A stretch of 64,000 nucleotides of DNA from Pelomonas baiyunensis (GTDB lineage Bacteria > Pseudomonadota > Gammaproteobacteria > Burkholderiales > Burkholderiaceae_C), in contig NZ_JBIGIB010000001.1 of NCBI RefSeq assembly GCF_043555935.1, positions 1-64,000 of the forward strand, written 5' to 3'. This document shows, piece after piece, positions 7,984 to 15,702 of the stretch. Both the position numbers and the translations under genes were made by a program. The notes below the pieces were generated by a model that was given only the letters and a program-made list of their open reading frames with translations, had not been told where the DNA came from and did no database searches. Within the stretch, counting starts at the first letter, position 1. Each line of letters begins with the position of its first letter.

Positions 7984-9002
7984 GCGTCGACTCCCGCCAC
8001 TTCCGCCTGGACCGCGTTCATGCCCGCGCCGCCGAAGGCGTACCCGGTCACGAGTGGATGAGGGACGCCGGCTTCGGCCCAGCCGGCCAGTCGTCCCTCG
8101 GCCGGCTGGTCGCCGTTCAAGACAGCGTCGAAGTCCTCGATCACTTTCGTGAAGCCGGATGACTGCGGCGACAGCCGCACGCGGGTAGCCCCGCAGGATG
8201 CCAGCGCCGCGTCATGCTCCAGCAGGTTGTGCACGCCGGCCGATTGAATCTGGGTGCCGTTGAGCACCAGGAATGACTGGCCTTCGGTACTGCGGACCAG
8301 GCGGCCATCAGGATCGTCCATGCAGGGGTAGCCGCACTGATCCTTGGGAACGCTGGCATGGCGCGCAGTGAAGCAACGCGCCGAGAACGACAGCGGCAAT
8401 CGGCCAAATGCCCACACCTCGGTGACTATGGCACCGCCGTCGGGTCCACGCACGGGCCGTCCCGCCGGGTTGATATGAGCGACCGCAGCGAGCGACAGCT
8501 CCAGTGGCGGCACCCAGCGCAGCACGCCCAGATCGGCATGTTCGCGCAGCGCGGCCTGGCTGTAGACGTTGACGTGCGGACCCAGCACCAGCGGCACGCG
8601 GCCGTGCAGCAAGGCCAGTGCCGACGCATCGCCGGCCTCCACGGCATGGCAGGCGAGATGGGCGTGGCGCTCGATCAGGCGCAGATCGGCCTCGGTTTCC
8701 ACCAGCGCCTGCGTGGCCAGGATGACCTGCTTGCCGGCCTGGGTGAGCTCGCGCGCCAGCGCCAGCCAGTCGTCCAGGCGCAACTCGCGGCGGCGCGCGC
8801 ACACCACTTCGCCCAGGACCACGCAGTCGGCGGGCGATTCGGCGATCTCGGCGTAGAAGTCCAACAGGCGTGCACGCGACCAGAGGTACAGCACGGGGCC
8901 TACGGTCAGGCCGAAGCGTCTGGACTTCGATTCGGATAGAAGGGGCAGCGCCGGGGCCTGAGCGACGGACGTGTCGCGAGTAGCGTGGTGAGGGGCATCC
9001 AT
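7980..9002 (-). CDS. ubiV: UbiV, U32-family O2-independent ubiquinone hydroxylase subunit
   Basis: 340 residues from the ATG at 9002 (a longer frame would run into ubiU). Peptidase-U32/YhbV-like protein: LTVGPVLYLWSR near the N-terminus, HVNVYSQAAL in the middle, and the conserved cysteines of CFTARH and DQCGYPCMDD that ligate a 4Fe-4S cluster with an upstream Cys. With UbiU it forms the heterodimer that hydroxylates ubiquinone precursors without oxygen. It starts 11 bp after the ubiU stop and overlaps ubiT by 4 bp. Confidence 0.9.
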   Translation of the reverse strand: MDAPHHATRDTSVAQAPALPLLSESKSRRFGLTVGPVLYLWSRARLLDFYAEIAESPADCVVLGEVVCARRRELRLDDWLALARELTQAGKQVILATQALVETEADLRLIERHAHLACHAVEAGDASALALLHGRVPLVLGPHVNVYSQAALREHADLGVLRWVPPLELSLAAVAHINPAGRPVRGPDGGAIVTEVWAFGRLPLSFSARCFTARHASVPKDQCGYPCMDDPDGRLVRSTEGQSFLVLNGTQIQSAGVHNLLEHDAALASCGATRVRLSPQSSGFTKVIEDFDAVLNGDQPAEGRLAGWAEAGVPHPLVTGYAFGGAGMNAVQAEVAGVDA

Positions 9003-9013
9003 GGGCGGTTCCT

Positions 9014-10051
9014 TTATCGCCAGGGGCGCTCGAACGCACCCAGCGTGGTCTGCGCCCCTTCCGCATGGCGCGACAGCGTCTGGGTCCATGCCGGCTGGGG
9101 CTGGAAAGTCTGGCTTTGCGCGGCGGCAGCGCAGGCAGCGTCGATCGCCGCGCGCCAGGTACGTGTGACATCGCCCACATAGGCGGCGCTGCGCTGACGG
9201 CCCTCGATCTTGAAAGCGCGCACGCCCATGGCGATGAGCTGCGGCAGGATCGCCATGGTGTTGAGGCTCGTGGGTTCTTCCAGCGCATGCGAGCGTTGGC
9301 CATCCACATCGAATCGACCCTTGCACAACGTGGGGTAGCCGCGCGGCTCATCCGGGGAGTAGTGGTCGATCAGCACACCGCCCAGCCTGGCGCGCACGCC
9401 GTCGGCCCCCTCTTGCCATCGCACGGCGGCCGCCGGCGAGCAAACTCCGGCCGTGTTGGGTGACTGTCCGGTGGCATAGGACGACAGCGCGCAGCGGCCC
9501 TCGACCATCACGCACAGGCTGCCGAAGGCGAAGACCTCGATTTCCACTGAGGTTCGTTCGATGATCTTGGTGATCTGATCCGCTGCCACAACACGTGGCA
9601 GCACGGCCCGCTGCACACCGTAGCGCTGGCGGTAGAACTCAATGGCCGCATGGCTGGTGGCCGAGGCCTGCACCGATAGGTGCAGGCGCAGGCTCGGCAG
9701 ATGACGCACGCAGTGGCCCATCACCGCGGTGTCGGCCACGATCAGCGCGTCGGCACCCAGCTCGGCGGCCTTGTCGGCCGCGGCGAACCAGGGCTCGGGG
9801 CTGCGCGCGTCGGCAAAGGTGTTCAGCGCCATCAGCACCTGCGCGCCACGCCGATGTGCGTAGGCGATGCCTTCGCGGATCTGTGTCTCGTCGAAGTTCA
9901 GGCCGGCGAAGTTGCGGGCGTTGGTCGCGTCCTTCAGGCCCAGATAGACGGCATTGGCGCCGGCATCCACGGCCACGGTGAGGGCACGCAGGCTGCCGGC
10001 TGGGCAGACAAGTTGGGGGCTTGAGGGCAGGTTGGTGTGCGTGGCCAGCAT
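9014..10051 (-). CDS. ubiU: UbiU, U32-family O2-independent ubiquinone hydroxylase subunit
   Basis: 345 residues, YhbU-like U32 family: LVCPAGSLRALTVAVDAGAN at the N-terminus, AVYLGLKDATNARNFAGL, and the Fe-S cysteines in LCVMVEGRC, GVCSP and LCKGR. Partner of UbiV in anaerobic ubiquinone hydroxylation. First gene of ubiUVT, divergent from nrdD across a 222-bp region that contains an FNR-type dyad about 83 bp upstream of the ubiU start. In E. coli the orthologous genes are activated by Fnr, which agrees with this layout. Confidence 0.92.
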   Translation of the reverse strand: MLATHTNLPSSPQLVCPAGSLRALTVAVDAGANAVYLGLKDATNARNFAGLNFDETQIREGIAYAHRRGAQVLMALNTFADARSPEPWFAAADKAAELGADALIVADTAVMGHCVRHLPSLRLHLSVQASATSHAAIEFYRQRYGVQRAVLPRVVAADQITKIIERTSVEIEVFAFGSLCVMVEGRCALSSYATGQSPNTAGVCSPAAAVRWQEGADGVRARLGGVLIDHYSPDEPRGYPTLCKGRFDVDGQRSHALEEPTSLNTMAILPQLIAMGVRAFKIEGRQRSAAYVGDVTRTWRAAIDAACAAAAQSQTFQPQPAWTQTLSRHAEGAQTTLGAFERPWR

Positions 10052-10133
10052 GGGAGAAGGGGCCGGTGCGCGACGCTGGCCTCGGAATGGCAGGCAAAAC
10101 GGAGGAGTCTGGAAACGCGCGGCAAGTATGGTC

Positions 10134-10147
10134 TTGCGCTAACGCAA
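10134..10147. promoter_or_regulatory. CRP/FNR-type dyad TTGCG-N4-CGCAA between ubiU and nrdD
   Basis: A perfect 5-bp dyad with a 4-bp spacer, TTGCGCTAACGCAA, in the 14-bp geometry of FNR/DNR/NnrR sites. It lies between two oxygen-sensitive divergent operons, where an anaerobic activator would be expected. Which regulator binds is not shown by the sequence. Confidence 0.55.
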
Positions 10148-10225
10148 AGAGATATCCAGAGTCCACAGGCTGAGATCGCCCAAGAGCATGTGCTGGATCA
10201 AATCCACTTCGACTGATCGCCAAGG

Positions 10226-10273
10226 ACACTGCATATAGAGTTTTTGTCCAGTACCAAACACTATAGGTAGCGC
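10226..10273 (+). promoter_or_regulatory. Two NrdR-like boxes upstream of nrdD
   Basis: ACACTGCATATAGAGT (10226-10241) and ACACTATAGGTAGCGC (10258-10273) match the NrdR box consensus (ACACWATATNTWGTGT type) at about 13 and 12 of 16 positions. Their starts are 32 bp apart, about three helical turns, the spacing typical of tandem NrdR boxes. The second ends directly at the nrdD ATG, so binding would also block the ribosome-binding region. Confidence 0.6.
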
Positions 10274-12301
10274 ATGCAGCATCAACTCCAGGTGAACCCG
10301 TTCGCGCCCGTGGCGGTCATCAAGCGCGAAGGCCAGAGCGCGCCGTTCCAAGTCAGCAAGATCGCCGACGCGCTGGCGCGCGCGGGTGTCGCCACCGGCG
10401 AGTTCGGCGCCGCGCGTGCGCAGGACCTGGCACAACAGGTCACCGCGCGGCTGGCCGGCCGCGTGGCGCACATCGAGCGCATCCAGGACGAAGCCGAGGC
10501 CGTGCTGATCGAGTCCGGCCATCTCGAAACGGCGCGTGCCTACATCGCCTACCGCGAGCAGCACCGCCTGTTGCGTGCCGACCGCGGCTGCATGGTCGAT
10601 GTGGGTCGATCGGTCAACGAATATCTGGCCCGCGAGGACTGGCGCGTCAACGCCAACGCCAATCAGGGCTATTCGCTGGGCGGGCTGATCTTGAACGTGG
10701 CCGGCAAGGTGACGGCTAACTACTGGCTGGAGCATGTGTACCCGCCGGCCGTGGGGCAGGCCCACCGCGAGGCCGACCTTCACCTCCACGACCTCGACAT
10801 GCTTTCGGGCTATTGCGCCGGCTGGTCGTTGCGAACGCTGCTGCACGAGGGCTTGAATGGGATCCCGGGCAAGGTGGACTCGGCGCCGCCCAAACACCTG
10901 TCGAGCGCGATCGGGCAGATCGTCAACTTCCTGGGCACGCTGCAGAACGAATGGGCCGGCGCCCAGGCCTTCAGCTCCTTCGACACCTACCTGGCGCCCT
11001 ACGTACGCGTCGACGCGCTGGGCTACGAACAGGTGCGCCAGTGCCTGCAGGAGCTGGTGCACAACCTCAACGTGCCCTCGCGATGGGGGACCCAGACGCC
11101 CTTCACCAATCTCACCTTCGACTGGACGTGCCCGGAAGACCTGCGCGAGCAGGTGCCTGTGATCGCCGGGCGCGAGATGCCCTTTTCCTATGGCGACCTG
11201 CAGGCCGAGATGGACCTGATCAACCGCGCCTACATCGACGTGATGTGCGTCGGCGATGCCAAGGGCCGAGCCTTCACCTTTCCCATCCCCACCTACAACA
11301 TCACACGCGACTTCGACTGGGAGCATCCCAACTGCGACGCGCTGTTCGAGATGACGGCGCGCTACGGCCTGCCGTACTTCCAGAACTTCCTCAACAGCGA
11401 CCTGCAGCCGCACATGGTGCGCAGCATGTGCTGCCGGCTGCAGCTCGACCTGCGCGAACTGCTCAAGCGTGGCAACGGCCTGTTCGGCTCGGCCGAGCAG
11501 ACCGGCTCGGTCGGTGTCGTCACGCTCAACGGGGCCCGCCTGGGCTACCTGTATGCCGGCGACGAGGCCGCGCTGCTGGCGCGTACCGACGAGCTGCTGG
11601 ACCTGGCGCGCGACAGCCTCGAGACCAAGCGCAAGGTGATCCAGGGCTACATCGACGGTGGCCTGTACCCCTACACCAAGCGCTACCTCGGCACGTTGCG
11701 CAATCACTTCTCGACCATCGGCGTGAACGGCGTCAACGAGATGATCCGCAACTTCAGCGGCGGCACCGAGAACATCACAACGCCGTGGGGCGAAGCGTTC
11801 GCGCTGCGCTGGCTGCAGCACATCCGCGTGCGTATGACGGAGTTCCAGGAGGGCACCGGCCACCTCTTCAACCTGGAGGCCACGCCGGCCGAGGGCACGA
11901 CCTATCGCTTCGCCAAGGAGGACCGGCGGCGCTACCCTGGCATCCTGCAGGCCGGAAGCGAGCAGCAGCCCTACTACACCAACTCCACCCAGCTGCCGGT
12001 GGGCTTCACCAGCGATCCGTTCGAGGCACTGGCTCGCCAGGAGCCGCTACAGCGCCTGTACACCGGCGGCACGGTGCTGCACCTCTACCTGGGTGAGCGC
12101 TTGCCGGATGCCCAGGCCTGCCGCAGCCTGGTGCGGCGTGCGCTGGAGAACTTCCGCCTGCCCTACATCACCGTCACGCCCACGTTCTCCATCTGCCCGG
12201 TTCACGGCTACCTGTCGGGCGAACACCAATTCTGTCCGCAGTGCGACGAGCTGGCGTTGCAGCGCAAGCGCAGCGCGCAAGCCGATGCGGCCGTCACCTG
12301 A
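10274..12301 (+). CDS. nrdD: Class III (anaerobic) ribonucleotide reductase, large part lacking the glycyl-radical tail
   Basis: 675 residues. An N-terminal ATP-cone (VIKREGQSAPFQVSKIADAL) precedes the NrdD barrel (SLGGLILNVAGKV, NVPSRWGTQTPFTNLTFDW, FSGGTENITTPWGEAF). Near the C-terminus are the zinc cysteines CPVHGYL and CPQCDE. NrdD reduces NTPs to dNTPs without oxygen using a glycyl radical. Here the chain stops (TGA at 12299) shortly after the zinc motif; the normal glycyl-radical segment with RVMGY is missing from this protein and is encoded by a separate small ORF 71 bp downstream in another frame. So the enzyme probably works as a two-chain assembly activated by NrdG. Confidence 0.9.
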   Translation: MQHQLQVNPFAPVAVIKREGQSAPFQVSKIADALARAGVATGEFGAARAQDLAQQVTARLAGRVAHIERIQDEAEAVLIESGHLETARAYIAYREQHRLLRADRGCMVDVGRSVNEYLAREDWRVNANANQGYSLGGLILNVAGKVTANYWLEHVYPPAVGQAHREADLHLHDLDMLSGYCAGWSLRTLLHEGLNGIPGKVDSAPPKHLSSAIGQIVNFLGTLQNEWAGAQAFSSFDTYLAPYVRVDALGYEQVRQCLQELVHNLNVPSRWGTQTPFTNLTFDWTCPEDLREQVPVIAGREMPFSYGDLQAEMDLINRAYIDVMCVGDAKGRAFTFPIPTYNITRDFDWEHPNCDALFEMTARYGLPYFQNFLNSDLQPHMVRSMCCRLQLDLRELLKRGNGLFGSAEQTGSVGVVTLNGARLGYLYAGDEAALLARTDELLDLARDSLETKRKVIQGYIDGGLYPYTKRYLGTLRNHFSTIGVNGVNEMIRNFSGGTENITTPWGEAFALRWLQHIRVRMTEFQEGTGHLFNLEATPAEGTTYRFAKEDRRRYPGILQAGSEQQPYYTNSTQLPVGFTSDPFEALARQEPLQRLYTGGTVLHLYLGERLPDAQACRSLVRRALENFRLPYITVTPTFSICPVHGYLSGEHQFCPQCDELALQRKRSAQADAAVT

Positions 12302-12306
12302 GTCCA

Positions 12307-12335
12307 GGCCCCCGGCGCAGGGTGCGCCGGGGGCC
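12307..12335 (+). repeat. Perfect 13-bp GC-rich hairpin between nrdD and the glycyl-radical ORF
   Basis: GGCCCCCGGCGCA (12307-12319) and its exact reverse complement (12323-12335) enclose a GGG loop. No T-run follows, so it is not a classic terminator. In the transcript it lies between the nrdD stop and the start of the small glycyl-radical ORF, where it could set the ratio of the two chains by partial termination or mRNA protection. Confidence 0.7.
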
Positions 12336-12372
12336 CGCTCCATGCATCAAACCAGCCCCTGAAAGAAACTTC

Positions 12373-12597
12373 ATGAGCCACAGCCAGACCCCCATCCACC
12401 ATCCGGAACTCGCCATCCACGAGCGCCAGCCCTGCGAGGTCTGGACCCGCGTGATGGGCTACCACCGGCCGGTGGCATCGTTCAACATCGGCAAGCAAGG
12501 CGAGCATGCCGAGCGCCTGAACTTCGTGGACACGGACTGCGCCATGGTGACCGAGGATCTTGCCGAGGCCTCGCAGCAGCTTCCGGCCTGCGCCTAA
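12373..12597 (+). CDS. Separate glycyl-radical domain of the anaerobic ribonucleotide reductase
   Basis: 74 residues from the ATG at 12373. The segment CEVWTRVMGYHRPVASFNIG, followed by KQGEHAER, is the C-terminal glycyl-radical tail normally fused to NrdD; the radical Gly is in RVMGY. It is in a different frame from nrdD and separated by a stop, a hairpin and 71 bp, so it is a real split and not read-through. It directly precedes nrdG, whose radical-SAM product would abstract the hydrogen from this Gly. The N-terminal 15 residues (His/Pro-rich) may help docking. I recall small stand-alone NRDD-tail proteins being annotated in Betaproteobacteria, but cannot check that here. Confidence 0.82.
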   Translation: MSHSQTPIHHPELAIHERQPCEVWTRVMGYHRPVASFNIGKQGEHAERLNFVDTDCAMVTEDLAEASQQLPACA

Positions 12598-13287
12598 GTG
12601 TCATCCATGGTGGTCGCCGATGCCTTGTCGGTGGGCGGCTTCGAGCCTTTCTCTACGCAGGACTGGCCGGGCCGTTTGGCGGCCGTCGTCTTCGTGCAAG
12701 GCTGTCCCTGGCGCTGCAGCTACTGTCACAACCCGGGTTTGCAGTCCCAGTGCGCGCCCCAGGCCGGGCTTCGCTGGGCTGACCTGCGTGCGCGCTGGCA
12801 GGACCGCATCGGCCTGCTCGACGGACTGGTGTTCAGCGGCGGTGAACCTACGCTCGACCCGGCGCTGCCCTCGGCCCTGGCCGAAGTGCGTGAGGCAGGC
12901 TTGGCCACGGCACTGCACACGGCTGGCGTGTCGGCCGCGCACTTGAGCCGCGTGCTGCCGCTGCTGGACTGGGTGGCGCTGGACATCAAGGCCGCGCCAC
13001 CCCAACTGCCGGCGCTGACGGGCGCGCCGGGCAGCGTGCGGGAAACCGCGCGGGCGCTGCAGCTGGTGCAGCAGTCAGGCGTGGCGTACGAACTGCGCAC
13101 CACATGGCATCCGCGGTGGCTGCCCGAGCCTGCGCTGCTGATGCTGGCCGATTGGCTAGCGTCGCACGGCGTGCAGCGCTGGGTGTTGCAGGCGGGACGC
13201 CCGCCCGGCGGCGGCCCGGCCGCGGCGCTCGCCGCGTCATGGCGCGAGGCGTTGAAGGCACGTGTCCCGCAACTCAGCCTCCGTTGA
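12598..13287 (+). CDS. nrdG: NrdG, anaerobic ribonucleotide reductase activating radical-SAM enzyme
   Basis: 229 residues from a GTG at 12598, directly after the stop of the glycyl-radical ORF (an ATG at 12607 is the alternative). The radical-SAM motif CxxxCxxC is CPWRCSYC in VFVQGCPWRCSYCHNPG; FSGGEPTLDP follows. It belongs to the NrdG/pyruvate-formate-lyase-activase type family. It uses S-adenosylmethionine and a 4Fe-4S cluster to make the glycyl radical. Third gene of the nrdD-tail-nrdG operon. Confidence 0.9.
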   Translation: MSSMVVADALSVGGFEPFSTQDWPGRLAAVVFVQGCPWRCSYCHNPGLQSQCAPQAGLRWADLRARWQDRIGLLDGLVFSGGEPTLDPALPSALAEVREAGLATALHTAGVSAAHLSRVLPLLDWVALDIKAAPPQLPALTGAPGSVRETARALQLVQQSGVAYELRTTWHPRWLPEPALLMLADWLASHGVQRWVLQAGRPPGGGPAAALAASWREALKARVPQLSLR

Positions 13288-13335
13288 TCGTCGGGCCGCA
13301 CACGGCCTGCGACGTCGACCGACACTTCTCGGCCG

Positions 13336-14655
13336 TCAACGCTTCTCGATTGCGGCAATGATCGGTGATTGGGACAAACGCGAGCGGACTCTGGGCGGTT
13401 GGCCCAGCCAGCGGCCATGCCGCAGCAGCCAGACCGCGGTCACGAAGCTCCAGGCCACGGCGGCAGCAGGCAGCCAAACCGAAGCGGCCTGCGGCCAGAG
13501 CAAGGCGCAAAGTCGGGCGAGCACGGCGGTCTGAAGCACCACATAGAGCACGCGGGCGACACCGTCGATCGCGCGGGCGATTCCCTGGTGCGCGGCGCTC
13601 ACGCGTGTCGCCATGGTCAGCAATGTGCCACCTAGGTAACCCATGCCCAAGGCGTGCAGGCCGGCGAGTTCGAGCCGCCTGGCACTCTCATCGGACAACG
13701 CAGGGACCGCCGCAGCCGTCAACAGAAGCAACGCCAGCAGCCACCACAAGGCCGCGCCGAAAAGCATCCTCAGCATGGGCGTGCGCATCGCGGGGTGTCC
13801 CACCCAGCGAAGTGTGAGGCCAGCACTGGCGACGCACACGACGGCCAGATGGCCGAAGCCAACGAACCGCAGCCACGGGGGCAGCGGGGCCATGTTGGGC
13901 AACAACGCGCAGACCGCCTGGACAGGGACGAGCGATACCAGCAGCCACAGCGGCCAATGGGGCCAACCTCGATCCAGCGCCGGCCACAGGCCGTCGCCGA
14001 GGAATGGAAGCATGCGATGCGAGGCTGCCACGAAGACCAGGACGGGTCCGCACCACAACCCGGCGTGTGCCAGAGGCTGCAGCCACTCCACGCAACCGGT
14101 GGCCAAGGCCAGCGCTGCGGCCAGGAGTGTCAGCGTCATGGCTGCCATGGCAATGGTGATCAGAGCGACGTGCACGCGCTCTCCGGGGCGACCCGTTCGC
14201 AGCAGGGCCAGCACCCGTTCGACCAGGAGCGACTGGCCAATCGCAGCCGCGAGCAACATGGCCGCAACGGCTCGAGCGTTCACCCCGGCAAGTGGCAGCG
14301 CAAGCAGCCAGCCTGCCGAAAACAATCCCACTCCCACGCGAAGCTGGCGCGTGTCGATGGGGATGGTATGTAGCCACCGCGGACCTGCGGTGAACACGAA
14401 GCCGGCCACGAACAAGGGCATGGTGCCCAGGCTGAACCAGAGTCCGTGCCACGCCACCGAGGGCACCATGTGCTGAGAATCGCCGGCGCGTGGCCCAGCG
14501 AGCAACTCGGCGGCCCACCAGCCGGCGCTGACCGCCCATTGCACGCCGGCCCAGAAGAAGCACAGCCGATGGGGCGAGCTGAGCAGCCGTTGGGCACGCC
14601 AGCTTGACGCGCGTGTCGACTCGGCTGCAGCGGCCTCAGGGGGCGGAAGACTCAT
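13336..14655 (-). CDS. NnrS-family multi-spanning membrane protein
   Basis: 439 residues with about twelve hydrophobic segments and the NnrS-like pattern (HGLWFSLGTMPLFVAGFVFTAGPRW is spread over the first third, followed by HRMLPFLGDG and HALGMGYLGGTLLTMATRVS). NnrS proteins are haem/copper membrane proteins that help bacteria cope with nitric oxide. It overlaps the upstream amidotransferase by 4 bp and is convergent with nrdG. A second, more typical NnrS lies at 36857. Confidence 0.8.
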   Translation of the reverse strand: MSLPPPEAAAAESTRASSWRAQRLLSSPHRLCFFWAGVQWAVSAGWWAAELLAGPRAGDSQHMVPSVAWHGLWFSLGTMPLFVAGFVFTAGPRWLHTIPIDTRQLRVGVGLFSAGWLLALPLAGVNARAVAAMLLAAAIGQSLLVERVLALLRTGRPGERVHVALITIAMAAMTLTLLAAALALATGCVEWLQPLAHAGLWCGPVLVFVAASHRMLPFLGDGLWPALDRGWPHWPLWLLVSLVPVQAVCALLPNMAPLPPWLRFVGFGHLAVVCVASAGLTLRWVGHPAMRTPMLRMLFGAALWWLLALLLLTAAAVPALSDESARRLELAGLHALGMGYLGGTLLTMATRVSAAHQGIARAIDGVARVLYVVLQTAVLARLCALLWPQAASVWLPAAAVAWSFVTAVWLLRHGRWLGQPPRVRSRLSQSPIIAAIEKR

Positions 14656-15368
14656 TCAGCAGACGCCAGACCCACCTCGGCCAGCCAGCGCCGCCAGGCC
14701 AGAGCCGCCTGCCGAGCCAGTGTGCCGGACCGGGCCGCCGTCTCGGCGCGCAACGCGGGCACGTCGACGCCGGTCTGGGCAAGTTCCAGCGCGTGGCCGA
14801 CCAGCCAGCGCTCGAACGTGGCACCGTCCAGTTCGGGATGGCATTGCAGGCCCAGCACATGCTGCTGCCACCGGTAGGCCTGATGGCGGTACGAGCCCGT
14901 GCTGGCCAGCAGCTGAGCGCCTTCGGGCAGGTCGAAGGTGTCGCCGTGCCAGTGCAGCATCGAGGTCAACTCGCCGTCCAGCGGAGCCAGGGCCGAAGCG
15001 CGCCCTGCGGCGCTCAGCTGCAGCGGCGTCCAGCCGAGTTCCTTCGACGGGCCGGGGTACACGTGAGCGCCCAGCGCGGCGGCGATCAGCTGGGCCCCCA
15101 GGCAGATGCCGAGCGTGGGCCGACCGGCCAGCAGGCGCGTTCGCAGCCACGCGATCTCGTGCGCGAGCCAGGGGTAGGCGGCGACCTCGTAGACACCGAT
15201 GGGGCCGCCCAGCACCACGACCAGGCCCGGGGCGGCGGGATCGACGTGGGCCAGCTCCGGGCTCCAGCCGTCCAGATAGCGGGGTGCCATGCCGGCGTGG
15301 TCCAAGACGGGCGCGAGGGTGCCGAGGTCCTCGAATGCGACGTGCTGGATGGCGAGGCTGCTTGTCAC
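14652..15368 (-). CDS. Class I glutamine amidotransferase (GMP-synthase-like)
   Basis: 238 residues from a GTG at 15368, chosen because AGGAG precedes it. Triad: Cys in GICLGAQ, His and Glu in LQCHPELDG. These proteins hydrolyse glutamine to supply ammonia or act as gamma-glutamyl hydrolases; the substrate is not evident. A longer frame upstream would cross low-quality sequence with no start. It overlaps the NnrS-like gene by 4 bp, so the two are co-expressed. Confidence 0.8.
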   Translation of the reverse strand: MTSSLAIQHVAFEDLGTLAPVLDHAGMAPRYLDGWSPELAHVDPAAPGLVVVLGGPIGVYEVAAYPWLAHEIAWLRTRLLAGRPTLGICLGAQLIAAALGAHVYPGPSKELGWTPLQLSAAGRASALAPLDGELTSMLHWHGDTFDLPEGAQLLASTGSYRHQAYRWQQHVLGLQCHPELDGATFERWLVGHALELAQTGVDVPALRAETAARSGTLARQAALAWRRWLAEVGLASAE

Positions 15369-15468
15369 GATGAAACCGGCTCCTGAGGCCTGGGGGCTGA
15401 GAACGTCATGGCACCGCCGCCCGCCGCGTCCGGCCCAGAAACTCCGAAACCAGCCCAAAAAACGCCGC

Positions 15469-15640
15469 TCACCAGGCCGCTACCGCGATCGCGAAGAACA
15501 TGCGCGGAACGGCATCGAGAAACCCGATCCCCATCACCTCGATCATGCGCTTCGTCCTCGCAGCGTACATGCTGAGCGGGAACACCACGCCCCAGTAGAG
15601 CGTGCACAGCGCAGCGGAAGGCGTCGGTAGGCATGGCACC
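15469..15640 (-). pseudogene. C-terminal remnant of a TDT-family (tellurite/C4-dicarboxylate) permease
   Basis: Reading leftwards, an open stretch of about 57 codons ends at TGA 15469-15471 and encodes LYWGVVFPLSMYAARTKRM, then FLDAVPRMFFAIAVAAW. This is the ending of TDT/TehA-like exporters (typically YWGVVFPLGMYA...). No start and none of the other membrane segments are present, so only the tail of the gene survives. Together with short spacers it accounts for the gap between the amidotransferase and the HPP/CBS gene. Confidence 0.55.
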
Positions 15641-15702
15641 ACTGCCCCGTGCCCGTGGTGAAGTGTCGTGGGAGTGACTCGCCATGTTTCAACGACGCCG
15701 GC

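Noticed and set aside
10139..11863. 574-codon open frame on the minus strand opposite nrdD
   Set aside because: High-GC shadow frame; His/Gln/Val/Arg-rich composition without a family, fully inside a gene with secure identity.
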